From Microcystis elabens FACHB-917 (lineage in GTDB: Bacteria; Cyanobacteriota; Cyanobacteriia; PCC-6307; Cyanobiaceae): a stretch of DNA of 64,000 nt. This document shows positions 42,808 through 52,200 of this stretch, one piece after another (the stretch's first letter is position 1; the number at the start of each line of letters is the position of its first letter). The stretch spans positions 118,282-182,281 of the forward strand of contig NZ_JACJSZ010000004.1 in NCBI RefSeq assembly GCF_014698445.1. Reading direction: 5' to 3'. The notes below the pieces were generated by a model, which did no database searches, was not told where the DNA came from, and saw nothing but the letters and a program-made list of their open reading frames with translations. The position numbers and the translations under genes are program-made.

Positions 42808-43485
42808 TCAGGCGAACCTTGGCCGGGAGAACCACCCAGTCACCCAGCTGAACAGGTCCCTGGCCACCTCCCCCGCTCCCCGGACCACGGAACGGGACGC
42901 CCGGACAGCCGTCGTGGCGATCTCAGCGCAGACAGCCATCACCTGACGGGAGCCCGCCGACACGGTGGTGGCGACCCGTTTCACCACCCTGGTCGCGGCT
43001 TCCACCACGACATCGGCGACGCGCTCCACGATCCGGAACACCGTCGCCAGGAAGCGGCGGCAGTGATGCAGCACCTCAGCCACGCGAACCAAGACCGCTC
43101 CGAGCTGGGTGCCCTGCATGAAGCGGCGATCCGCCAGCCAGCGGGCCCCCATCGCACCCAGCCCGGTGAGACCGAGGGCGGCCACCATGGTGCTGAGCGA
43201 GGGCAGCATGGCGACCATCACGCCGAGCACGATGCAGCGGCAGGCCTCCTTCCAGCCCCCTTCCCGCCATGCCCTCATCGCACGATTGAGGGTCTTGAGG
43301 GCGTAGCGCCAGTCGCTCACGAAGCGTTTCCACTGGATGCTGCGCAGAAAGGGCCATACTGAGGAAGCGCCAGGGGCCACCATGGCAGCCAAAGGGACAC
43401 CCAGCGCCTCGAGAAATTCGAGCACTGGCGAAGTCACGTTCGAGAGCCCCTGCTGCCATCCCGCATCCGTAATCACCGCCTCCAT
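42808..43485 (-). CDS. Helical/hydrophobic protein, probable tail of the upstream HNH-like gene
   Basis: A 225-residue protein. Residues 20-130 hold hydrophobic helices (SPVLEFLEALGVPLAAMVAP and VLGVMVAMLPSLSTMVAALG). The rest is a basic, Val/Ala-rich amphipathic stretch (ERVADVVVEAATRVVKRVAT and AGEVARDLFSWVTGWFSR). It overlaps the gene at 43473 by 13 bp. Reading back in its own frame before the ATG gives EPAPLPSVDPIEFQAQ, a natural linker. The two genes were therefore probably one, split by a one-base shift. The same head-plus-hydrophobic-tail layout occurs intact at 53112. Confidence 0.5.
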   Translation of the reverse strand: MEAVITDAGWQQGLSNVTSPVLEFLEALGVPLAAMVAPGASSVWPFLRSIQWKRFVSDWRYALKTLNRAMRAWREGGWKEACRCIVLGVMVAMLPSLSTMVAALGLTGLGAMGARWLADRRFMQGTQLGAVLVRVAEVLHHCRRFLATVFRIVERVADVVVEAATRVVKRVATTVSAGSRQVMAVCAEIATTAVRASRSVVRGAGEVARDLFSWVTGWFSRPRFA

Positions 43486-43967
43486 CTGGGCCTGAAACTC
43501 GATGGGGTCAACGCTGGGGAGCGGAGCTGGCTCTCCATCAGGAGCCCTTCCTGGCCGAGCAACAGGGAATCCATTCCGGCCAGTTCCGCTGAGCGGGCAT
43601 CAAGAAAAGCCTCGGTCTGAGCCTGCACATCGGACACCTCCTGAGGGCCCATGGGGCGGGCCCCTCGCGCCTGGTTTCTGCCGCCGAACTCATGGCTCAG
43701 CTCCAGAACGATGTTTCCGGGGTAGTCCCTGAAAGAGGAAAAGCTCTCTTGGGGGAACACATGGGAGATCTCCAGATCGGGAAGTGCGGCCATCACCAAC
43801 TCCTCGCCGCGATGGTCCGGAGGGAATTCGGCCAGCAGCTCCTCGGGGGTGAGGCCATGGGCTGCCGCGCGATCACGCAGGCAGGCGCGGCTTTCGTCGC
43901 TCCAGCCCTGCAATTCGACGCGCTCGGCGGCGGTGAGCGGGGGGTAGTGGATGGTGGTGGGATGCAT
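43473..43967 (-). CDS. HNH-like head protein next to the CHAT operon
   Basis: A protein of 164 residues from ATG 43967; another start lies at 43985. Residues 12-55 are helical (ERVELQGWSDESRACLRDR and PEELLAEFPPDHRG). Residues 67-115 hold ISHVFPQES, GNIVLELSHEFGGRNQARG and ARPMGPQEVSDVQAQT. The same order of H-x-x-P, N-x-V, N-x-A-x-GA-x-PM-x-P-x-EV-x-x-x-Q is found in the protein at 53112. The spacing resembles HNH-type nucleases, but I cannot confirm the catalytic set. It lies downstream of the CHAT operon on the same strand. Confidence 0.5.
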   Translation of the reverse strand: MHPTTIHYPPLTAAERVELQGWSDESRACLRDRAAAHGLTPEELLAEFPPDHRGEELVMAALPDLEISHVFPQESFSSFRDYPGNIVLELSHEFGGRNQARGARPMGPQEVSDVQAQTEAFLDARSAELAGMDSLLLGQEGLLMESQLRSPALTPSSFRPRWRR

Positions 43968-44025
43968 GGATTTCGGTGTGCACACCAGCCTCTCGTTCTA
44001 CAGACTCAGGCCTGATTCCTGCTGT

Positions 44026-44724
44026 TCAGGGCTTGCGGCATCCCTGACTCACCAACTCCTTTCGCAGCTGGGTGATGGTGGCAGAGGCCGGCGCCTCGGT
44101 TGCAAACAGCAGTGCCATGGCCAGGGCCGGTTCCCCGTCGCTGGCCATCCTGTCGACCATCTGCAGCCAAGCCGCTGGATCACTGCCCAACTGCCGGATG
44201 GTGGTATCGGTTCGAAGAAGCCTGACGGCTGGGGCCGCAGTGAGCGTCACGTCGGCAAAGTCACCGCCGGAGGCACCGCGGGGCCGCAACCGCAGTTGCA
44301 GGGATTCGCCGCCCTTCAGGGATTCCAGGGGCCAGGGAATCGCCCCCTCGATGGGCTGACTGGAGGAAGCAAGGCGTTGCCAGAGCAGGGCTCCATTGCG
44401 CTCGAGGCGCACCTCGTTCAGAGGGGCATTCGCCACGATGGTGGGAAGGGTGATCGGCACCAAGGCAATGGGCGCGGCAGCTGTGGTTGCCTCCAGCCAA
44501 GGAGTGATCAGGCAGACGTTGAGAACGCTGCCCTGGCGGCTACCGCCCGTGGCGATCGGTGGATTGAGGCCCAGCAGGGTGCGGAGCTTCTGCAGGAGGC
44601 TGCGCTGAGGTGCCGTGCTGGCCGTGGTCGGGGCCGCTGGCGCGGGGATGGCGACACCGATCAGAGCGAGGAGCACCAGCCCCGGCAGTGCGGCGTGCAG
44701 CCGCTGGGCACAAGGGGAACGCAT
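44026..44724 (-). CDS. Secreted protein of the CHAT operon (DUF928-like)
   Basis: A 232-residue protein with a signal peptide (ALPGLVLLALIGVAIPAPA). The rest contains LNVCLITPWLEAT, an Ig-like stretch (LNEVRLERNGALLWQRLA) and a helical C-terminus (AAWLQMVDRMASDGEPALAMA). The layout and operon place match the DUF928 proteins that sit beside CHAT genes in cyanobacteria, though sequence similarity is weak. It starts one base after the CHAT-CHASE2 stop and is the last gene of the operon. Confidence 0.55.
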   Translation of the reverse strand: MRSPCAQRLHAALPGLVLLALIGVAIPAPAAPTTASTAPQRSLLQKLRTLLGLNPPIATGGSRQGSVLNVCLITPWLEATTAAAPIALVPITLPTIVANAPLNEVRLERNGALLWQRLASSSQPIEGAIPWPLESLKGGESLQLRLRPRGASGGDFADVTLTAAPAVRLLRTDTTIRQLGSDPAAWLQMVDRMASDGEPALAMALLFATEAPASATITQLRKELVSQGCRKP

Positions 44725-44725
44725 G

Positions 44726-46852
44726 TCAGTCGGAACGCAACAGAGAGGTCCCGGCCAGGGCGGCCAGGGGGAGCAGCAAAGGCACCAGGATCCGCTGCCC
44801 CACGGCCAGTTGCAGGCTGAAGGGAACGGCCAGCAGAGCGATGGTGCCGACCAGCACCAGCCGCGGACCCCGCCGGGGCTGGGCCGCAGCCAGCAGCACA
44901 CCGCCCCCGGCGGCCAGGGCGGTGCAGGCCGTGAGCGAAAGCGGAGTGAGCCAGTGGCCCAGGGAGAGGCTCTGGGCCAGTACCGCCTGCACCAGGGAAC
45001 CGGGCATCACCCCTTCCGTTCCGCCCCACGCCGGCAGGGCGTCCCGGACGGCCCCCGGTGCCTGAAAGCGATCACTTTGATCGCGGTCGATGTGGCCGTC
45101 AGTGCCCACCAGCAGGGCTGGGACTTGGAGGCTGGCCAGGTCCGCCACCGTGATCTGCCACAGCAGGCTTGACCAGTCGATCGACCAGTCGATCACCGCT
45201 TCCACCGGCAGCAGAGGCACTGCAGCGGTGGAGAGGGCACCGGCGAAGTTCGCGCCAGTGATGGGAGCCCGCAGCTGGAGGGGAACGGGCTTGAGGGATC
45301 CGCCCCCCGCCACGGTTCCTACGGTCAGGTTGCGGGCCTCCAGGCCTGCCTCGATGAGCTGGGGCAGGGGCCGTGAGCGGGTGCCGGCACCGGGGGCGTC
45401 CGATTCCGCCCCGAAGTATCCGGCGAACACGCTGGGTCGGGCTTGGTCGCGGATCACGGCAGCGAGAGCCTCGGTGGCTGGGGCTGGCTCATCGAGAACC
45501 ACATCAAGAGCCACCTTGGGCACCCGGCTGGGTGGGATCCGCTCAAGGATGCGAGCCAGGGCCGCCCTGGACACCCGGCCAGGGGTGGGCGTTACACCAA
45601 GGGCCTCCGGCATGCGGCGCTCATCGAGCAGGAGAACCGGCAATGGCGGTCCACTGGGCCCGCCCTGGCTGGTGAAGTCGCGCCAGAGGCGCTGCACGTA
45701 GAGCCGGCGATCGAGCAAGAAGGTGCTCAGCGCGTTGCTGGGTTCGAGTTCGCCGGCTGCGCCCAGCAGCAGGACCAGCCCGGCAGTGATCGCCTGGCTT
45801 CTGCGGCTGGTGGCCAGGCGGCGGCGGAACTGCTGGCGCCGGCGCAGCGGAAGGTGCACGTCAGTGGCGCCACCGGTGCAGAACGCGCTCAACAGGCGGT
45901 GGCTGTCGGCGGGTCCGTGCTGCTCCAGCTGCCGGCGGGCTGTAGCCACAGCCTGCGCCAGCCCCTGGCCGGATTCCATGGCAGCGAGCAGGGAGCTGAA
46001 GGCCAGGCCAGCCGCTGCTGTAGGCACAGGCTCTCTGAAGCAAAGGGCCCAGGGGATGCCGGCGGCCGTGCAGCTGCGGGCCAGATCGCTGCCGCTGCAG
46101 CTGTTGAGTAACACCAGCGGCAGGCCCAGGGCCGCCGCCTGCTGGAGCTCCTGGCGCAACGCGGAGGCCACCACCCAGCTACGGTCGCCGAGATGGAGCC
46201 GGCCACCGCCCACAGGATCGGCCTCGGAATGGCCCAGGAAGATCAGCCCGTCCCAGCCGGCCGGGTCGCTCAGGGTGTCCTGGAGCGCCGTGAGCGAGGC
46301 AGCGGCCCCACGCAGGAGGCACAGGGCGATCCGGCCGCGTTGCTGGAGGCTCTGCAGCAGCGAGATCTCCCCATCGAGGTCGAGATCGGTTTCGGCCCCT
46401 ACCACCAGGAGGATGCGGGGCTGGCGGACCCTGAGAGGCCGGGATGGCGTCGGGCTGGTGTCGCCGCCCAGCCGCCAGATCGGACGCTGCAGGGGCAGCG
46501 ATTCCCAGGGCAACCGTTCCAGCAGGCTGCAGCCGCCCTGGCAGCGGATCCGCAGGGGCAGGCCTGGCCGCTGGGCCAGGGCGCGTCGCAGGGGAGCCCA
46601 TTCGTGCTGCTGCAGCCAGTCGGTGAGCTCGGTTTCGAGGCGGAGGCCATAGGTGCGCACCACATCGGCCGGCGGCTCGCGGCGGGCGGGATCGTGATGG
46701 GCCAGGAAGCGATCGCGCCACAGCTGGTACGCCTTGCCCAGCCGTTCGGGGAGTTCGCTGCTGAAGGCCTGGGCAGCGCCGGGGCTGATCAGATAGGCGG
46801 TGATAGGCCCACTGCCACCCGCTCGTTCCAGCTGCAGATCGATGGCGCTCAT
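44726..46852 (-). CDS. CHAT protease-like protein with CHASE2 and membrane helices
   Basis: A 708-residue protein. Residues 140-335 form a caspase-like CHAT domain with the dyad His208 (LIFLGHSEAD) and Cys252 (VLLNSCSGSD). A helix near 370 (AITAGLVLLLGAAGEL) leads into an extracytoplasmic CHASE2 sensor domain at about 385-610 (PLPVLLLDERRMPE, RAALARILERIPPSR and FAGYFGAESDAPG). Two or three membrane helices close the protein. The layout suggests a protease or scaffold controlled by an external signal. It overlaps the DUF1822 gene by 4 bp. Its targets are unknown. Confidence 0.85.
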   Translation of the reverse strand: MSAIDLQLERAGGSGPITAYLISPGAAQAFSSELPERLGKAYQLWRDRFLAHHDPARREPPADVVRTYGLRLETELTDWLQQHEWAPLRRALAQRPGLPLRIRCQGGCSLLERLPWESLPLQRPIWRLGGDTSPTPSRPLRVRQPRILLVVGAETDLDLDGEISLLQSLQQRGRIALCLLRGAAASLTALQDTLSDPAGWDGLIFLGHSEADPVGGGRLHLGDRSWVVASALRQELQQAAALGLPLVLLNSCSGSDLARSCTAAGIPWALCFREPVPTAAAGLAFSSLLAAMESGQGLAQAVATARRQLEQHGPADSHRLLSAFCTGGATDVHLPLRRRQQFRRRLATSRRSQAITAGLVLLLGAAGELEPSNALSTFLLDRRLYVQRLWRDFTSQGGPSGPPLPVLLLDERRMPEALGVTPTPGRVSRAALARILERIPPSRVPKVALDVVLDEPAPATEALAAVIRDQARPSVFAGYFGAESDAPGAGTRSRPLPQLIEAGLEARNLTVGTVAGGGSLKPVPLQLRAPITGANFAGALSTAAVPLLPVEAVIDWSIDWSSLLWQITVADLASLQVPALLVGTDGHIDRDQSDRFQAPGAVRDALPAWGGTEGVMPGSLVQAVLAQSLSLGHWLTPLSLTACTALAAGGGVLLAAAQPRRGPRLVLVGTIALLAVPFSLQLAVGQRILVPLLLPLAALAGTSLLRSD

Positions 46853-47901
46853 GGCCGGGGCAGGGCCAGCGGCGGCAGCACCAGAGGGGGCGCGTCGCCG
46901 TGGCTGAGGGTGATCTCGATCAGGCCGTCGCCGCCCTGGAAGCGGAGTTCCGCCGTGGAACTGCCGCTGGTGGTGATCACCTGCTGGCGCCCCCCCCGGC
47001 GGGCGATCAGGCTCAGGCCGTCGGGGAGCAGATCACCGCGCAGCTCGCCGGCCAGCTGCACCACCAGCTCCTCGGGGGCCTTGCTGCCGGTGGCCTGGAG
47101 CAGCAGCTGAAAGCGCTCCAGACAGTCATCGGCATCGCTGCCGCTGAGCAGACGGCCGTCGTCGGCCAGTCCCAGGGGAATCGTCAGCACCGCCAGGGTC
47201 TGCTCGCTGCCGCCGGCGATGCCGGCACTGCGGAAGGCCCCGGCGCTGGCGGGCCGCAAGCTGCCGCCCAGGGCGGAGAGGCCGTCGGCCAGCTGGCCGG
47301 AGAGCCAGTCGGCGATGGCCACCACGCCGGCGGCGAGAGCGCCAGGGGCGGCAGGAGCGAGGGCCCGGCGGGGCAGGGCGTCGGGATCGAGGAGCTGCAC
47401 CAGGCTGAGCAGCCGATCGATCCCCCCCTGAAACCGCTCCAGCTCCAGTTGCAGTGCCCCGGTGGTGGCCGGAAGCCCCCGGGCGGCGGCCACCACTTCC
47501 TGGGCCGTCAGCACCCCGGGGAAGTGCACCACATCGTTTTCAGGGTCCACGGCGGCGGCCAGCAGAAATTGGGGGGCGGTTGCGGCCTGCTGCCAGAGGC
47601 CGGTGGCCACCTCCACCCGATCCCCGGCGATCCCGGTGATGGCCAGCTGCACCGCGAAGCGGTTGAGCGAAAGGAGCCGGAAGGGATCCTGCGGGTCGTG
47701 CTCGGGTCCGAGCGGCAGGTTCAGCTGACGCTCGGCCATGGCCTGGCGCAGGGCGGCAAGGGCAAGCCCGCGCCGGTGCCGTTCGCCATCGGCCGTTGCA
47801 ACGGCGGCGGCGCTGACCCCAGGCGGCGCAACGGACAGATCAATGGCATCAGCCGGCAGCGTCAGGGCCTCGAGCGGCTCGATCGGCGGGGGAGAGGTCA
47901 T
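46849..47901 (-). CDS. DUF1822-family protein
   Basis: A 350-residue soluble protein of the cyanobacterial DUF1822 family: LSLNRFAVQLAITGIAGDRV, then EVATGLWQQAATAPQFLLAA, then FPGVLTAQEVVAAARG. The second half has VVAIADWLSGQLADGL and beta-rich ELVVQLAGELRGDLLP. These proteins recur beside sigma-like factors and CHAT genes in cyanobacteria. The molecular role is unknown. It overlaps both neighbours by 4 bp, so the whole operon is coupled. Confidence 0.75.
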   Translation of the reverse strand: MTSPPPIEPLEALTLPADAIDLSVAPPGVSAAAVATADGERHRRGLALAALRQAMAERQLNLPLGPEHDPQDPFRLLSLNRFAVQLAITGIAGDRVEVATGLWQQAATAPQFLLAAAVDPENDVVHFPGVLTAQEVVAAARGLPATTGALQLELERFQGGIDRLLSLVQLLDPDALPRRALAPAAPGALAAGVVAIADWLSGQLADGLSALGGSLRPASAGAFRSAGIAGGSEQTLAVLTIPLGLADDGRLLSGSDADDCLERFQLLLQATGSKAPEELVVQLAGELRGDLLPDGLSLIARRGGRQQVITTSGSSTAELRFQGGDGLIEITLSHGDAPPLVLPPLALPRP

Positions 47902-49175
47902 GGCGGGTTGAGATGCTGCTGGACCCAGCGGCGCAGGGGGGCTCTCTTCCCCTCTCGTTCCGATTCGAGCAGGTGATTCCGCAGGGCCTGCAGCAGCCGC
48001 TCCGCGCCCTCCACCGAGCGGCCCACCTCCGCGAAGGCTGAATGGCGCTTCAATTCGAGCGCGGCGGCGGTGGCGATGGCGGTGGTGTGCATCTCCAGGC
48101 GGAGCTTCTTGCTCACGGTGCCGGGGGCACAGCCGCACCGCTGGGCCATGGGCCGGTTGCTGAGGCCCTCGGCATAGCAGCGCCAGAGGCAGTCCAGGAG
48201 TGGCCCATCCCTGGCGCCATTGCGCAGGACGGCCGGCAGGTAGGCCGCCATGGCCCGTTCCAGAGCGGCGTTGATTCTCTTGGTGAGTTCGGAGTCCTCG
48301 GCCGGATCCTCCGGTGCGCGCAGGCTGGCTGGATCGGCGATGCCCTCCTGCAGGTCGTCCAGCAGCTGGGTGGACCGTTGCCACTGGCCGGTTTTCACCA
48401 TCCGAACAGCTCTGGCCATGGCCTGGAGCTGCTCGAAACAGACCGCCGGGGTGAGATGCGGAGCGATCCGGCGCAGGAAGGCGGCATCGGGCTGCCAGCC
48501 GGAGGCCCTGCCTGTGGCGGCCCGGTGGCTGTCCATCGCCCCTCGGTAGTGCGCTTGGTAATGCCCGTGGAGGGCCACGGCCTGATCGGCGCTGCTGGTG
48601 CCCTGCCCGAAGCACTCCCACGCCTGGCGGAGGAGGGTGGGGCTGGTGTCGGCCAGCAGAGCCCAGTCGGAGATGAGCAGGAGGCCGTGCTGGCGCAGGT
48701 AGGCCTTGAGGTCGTTGTGCGCCTGCAGCCGTACCCGTGCCCAGTGGGGCAGACCGCAGAAGCCGGGCTTGAAGCTGCGCACCACCTGAAGCGTGAAGGG
48801 GATGAACCCGGGCGGACCCGCCGTTGCGTTGTCGGCATAGGGCAGCAGACGGCCATCGTCATCAAGGGCCATGCCGGCCATCGCCAGCAGATCGAGCCCG
48901 TAGTGCTGGCCGTACTGGCGGTGCAGGCCACGGATCTTGGCCTCGAGGGGATGGCTGACGCGGCAGCGCAGGCAGAGCAGGGCGGCCCGGTCGTTGTCCT
49001 GCCGGGAAGCCTCCAGCAGTTGGTGGTCGGAAGACGAGGAAGGGGGGTCGGGCTCGATCGTCAGGCGTCGTAGTGCTTCGCCACAGGCCGCCTGGGAGAT
49101 GCTGCCAACGGTGATCCCACCAAGGGCCTCGGAAGAGCGGACCAGACCGCGCAACTCCTGGTAGTGCCTTGTCAT
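47898..49175 (-). CDS. Divergent sigma-70-like factor of the CHAT operon
   Basis: A 425-residue protein of a cyanobacterial group distantly related to sigma factors. The central region (FTLQVVRSFKPGFCGLPHWAR and YLRQHGLLLISDWALLADTS) and LHGHYQAHYRGAM are typical of that group. The C-terminal HTH is CLWRCYAEGLSNRPMAQRCG followed by APGTVSKKLRLEM. The product probably directs transcription of its own operon or the divergent TPR-CHAT gene. It is the first gene of the minus-strand operon. I chose the ATG giving MTRHYQELRG; longer in-frame starts run into the divergent gene. Confidence 0.75.
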   Translation of the reverse strand: MTRHYQELRGLVRSSEALGGITVGSISQAACGEALRRLTIEPDPPSSSSDHQLLEASRQDNDRAALLCLRCRVSHPLEAKIRGLHRQYGQHYGLDLLAMAGMALDDDGRLLPYADNATAGPPGFIPFTLQVVRSFKPGFCGLPHWARVRLQAHNDLKAYLRQHGLLLISDWALLADTSPTLLRQAWECFGQGTSSADQAVALHGHYQAHYRGAMDSHRAATGRASGWQPDAAFLRRIAPHLTPAVCFEQLQAMARAVRMVKTGQWQRSTQLLDDLQEGIADPASLRAPEDPAEDSELTKRINAALERAMAAYLPAVLRNGARDGPLLDCLWRCYAEGLSNRPMAQRCGCAPGTVSKKLRLEMHTTAIATAAALELKRHSAFAEVGRSVEGAERLLQALRNHLLESEREGKRAPLRRWVQQHLNPP

Positions 49176-49262
49176 GGAGGGGCGAATGCCAGGGGCAGTA
49201 TGGGTGGCGAGCGGCGGTGATTGCCCATAGGGTTCTGGATCCATCCAGCCGTTCTTGTGTCC
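49176..49262. promoter_or_regulatory. Divergent promoter gap between sigma-like and TPR-CHAT genes
   Basis: An 87-bp gap separates the two start codons, so both promoters must lie here or inside the genes. No strong -10/-35 pair or inverted repeat stands out. The sigma-like factor is the natural candidate to act here. Confidence 0.35.
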
Positions 49263-52200
49263 GTGGCCAAATGGCAGCGGGGTCGAGCCATCGGCCCGAT
49301 GCTCGCGGCAGCCGCCATCGGCTGGTCGGCGGTGGGATACGCCAACCCGCAAGCTGCGCAAGGGCCGCCGGAAGCGAACAACAAAGTTGAGTCAAACGAG
49401 AAGGACGATGAGATCAGAAGGCTAATTGATCAAGCCGATGACTATCAAGAAAGAGGCGATGTAGTCGAGGCGATCTCCCTAAGGACAAAGGTTCTTGAGA
49501 TGCTCGAGAAGGAGTTAGCGCAAAATCACTCATTGATCTCCAGGAACCTGACCAGCCTGGGTTCTCTGTACGTCAAGCAAGGGGCTTACTCCAAGACAAA
49601 ACCGCTCTTCTTGCGTGCGCTATTGATCACTGAGAGAACGCTGGGACCTGATCACCCTGAAACTGCTGTCAGACTGAATGACCTGGCTTACCTCTATGCC
49701 AAGCAGGGTGACTACGAAAAGGCAGAGCCCCTTTACTTGCGCGCCATAGCCATCAAAGAGAGGGCACTAGGCCCTGATCATCCTGACACCGCCACCAGCG
49801 TCAACAATCTGGGATCCCTGTATGATATCCAGGGATCCCACGCCAAAGCTGAGTCCCTCCATTTACACGCCCTAGCTATCAGAGAGAAGGCACTGGGACT
49901 TGATCATCCTGACACCGCCACAAGTATCAACAACCTTGGTTCTGTTTACGTCAGGCAAGGGGCTTATTCCAAGGCAAGGCCCCTCTTCTTGCGTGCGGTA
50001 GTAATCACGGAGAAAACGCTGGGACCTGATCACCCCGAAACTGCCGCCAGCCTGAACAACCTGGCTTACCTCTATGCCAAGCAGGGTGCCTACGCCAAGG
50101 CAGAGCCCCTTTACTTGCGCGCCCTAGCCATCACAGAGAAGGCACTGGGCCCTGATCATCCTGACACCGCCATAGCCCTCAACAACCTCGGCAGACTCGT
50201 AAAAGCGGAGGTCCTCTACAAGCGGGCCCTAGAGATCATGGAGAAAGCCATGGGGCCTGATCATCCTGACACCGGCACCATCTTGAACAACTTGGGCTCC
50301 CTGTACGTCACTCAGGGTGCATACACCAAGGCAGAGCCCCTCTACCTGCGCGCACTCTTGATCAACGAAGAGGCATTTGGAGCCTATCATCATTCGACCG
50401 CCATCAGCATCAGCAATCTAGCCCATCTTTACGGGAGCCAGGGTTCCTATATGGAAGCAAGGAATCTCTTTTTGCGGGCACTTGCAATCAACGAAGTGAC
50501 CTTGGGGCCTGACCACCCCGTAACCGCCTTAAGCCTCAACAACCTTGCGTTCATACACCAAAGTCAGAGCTCCTTCTCGGAGGCAGAACAGCTCTATCTT
50601 CGCGCACTAGCGATCAATGAGAAGGCACTTGGGCCTGATCACCCTAATACAGCCACAAACCTTAACAACCTGGCACTGATTTACAGCGCTCAGGGCGAAT
50701 ACATCAAGGCGGAGCCCCTTTACTTGCGTGCCCTAGCGATCAGCGAAAAGGCACTAGGACTTGATCACCCTGACACCGCCACTAGTCTCAACAACCTGGC
50801 GCTCCATTATACCGATCAGGGTGCCTACGCCAAGGCAAGGCCGTTTTACTTGCGTGCCCTGGCGATCAGCGAAAAAGCACTAGGTCTTGATCACCCAGAC
50901 ACTGCAATAACGCTCAACAATCTCGCGTTGCTTAATCAGGGCCAGGATAAATTTTCCAATGCTGAACCGTACTGGCGCAGAAAGATCCGAACCTCAACAC
51001 TGATTCTTCAGCGTGAGTTACCACTCCTGCCGGGATCGCGCCGGGCGGACCAGCAGCGAGTTCTAGGTCGTTCCTCTGAGGCCCTCTATGGCATGGCCAC
51101 GAGATCGGAATACGGGCCATCCCTCGCCCTGTTCTCTCGTCTGAACCGCCATGGCTTGCTGCAGGAGACTGAACAGCGGCAGGCCCTGCTGACCCGTGGC
51201 CCCGGCTCTCAAAAGCAGCTCACCGAGCAGATCACTGGCCTCACCACTCGCCTGGCCGCTGTCAATCTGACGCCCCCTCAGCGGCAGGCCCTTCAGCAAG
51301 AGAAGGCCGAGCTGGAGCAGCAGCTCTATCGCCTGCTGCCGGCACTTCAGCCGAGAGTGGTTGAGGTGGATCAGGTGACCAGGGCACTCCCTGCCGATGG
51401 AGTGCTGGTGGAGTTTCAGCGCTATCAGCCCTTTGACGGGAAGCAGCCCCCGAAGCAGCGCTGGGGCCCCGCCCGCTACCTCGCCCTGATCCTTCAACCC
51501 AATGGATCCAGCGCCGCGGTGGATCTGGGGGAAGCAGCTGCGATCGATACAGCCGTGGCCGCTGCGATCTCGGCCTCGGCACAGGCGCAGAGCGATGCCG
51601 ATCAGCTCCTTGCCGGCGTGAGCAAGCTGGTGCTCGCTCCGCTCCAGTCCCGCCTGGCCTCGAGCCGTCAGTGGTTCCTCTCGCCTGACGGCGAACTGAA
51701 TCGCATTCCCTTTGCCGCCCTTCCCTCTCCCGTTGCGCCAGGGAAAACAGTCGGGAGCAGTGTGAATCTGCGGCTGCTTACCACCGGCCGGGATCTGCTG
51801 CGCTTCCAGAACCCCGCGCCAAAAGGCCAGGCGCCCCTGGTGATGGCCAATCCAGCCTTCGATCCCCAGGGTGCTCAGGTCGCTTCTGGCCCGGTTCAGG
51901 TGAAGGAGCAGCTTCGAGATCAACAGCGCTCTGCAGCCGTTGGCTCGAAGGGCTGGACCGCTCTCCCCGCCACGGCCATGGAAGGGCAGCAGATCGGCGC
52001 GCTCCTGCGCACCAAGCCCCTGACTGGTTCCGAGGCCACGGTGCTGCGCCTCCAGCGCAGCCCCAGCCCCCGTGTGGTTTACATTGCGACCCACGGCTTT
52101 TTTGCTCCGGATCAGGTGACCACGCCCACCGATCCCCTCGTCGCCGTGATGGAGCGCAGCCAGCAGGTCGCCGGTTTCAGCGGTGAAGATCCGATGCTCA

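Noticed and set aside
44725..44901. Upstream extension of the secreted protein of the CHAT operon
   Set aside because: It overlaps the end of the CHAT-CHASE2 gene in another frame and is Cys/Trp-rich. The ATG at 44724 is followed by a normal signal peptide.
49560..50990. Regular DNA repeats suggesting a CRISPR-like array
   Set aside because: The period is 126 bp, it keeps the reading frame and it encodes TPR units. Repeats are diverged and there are no spacers.
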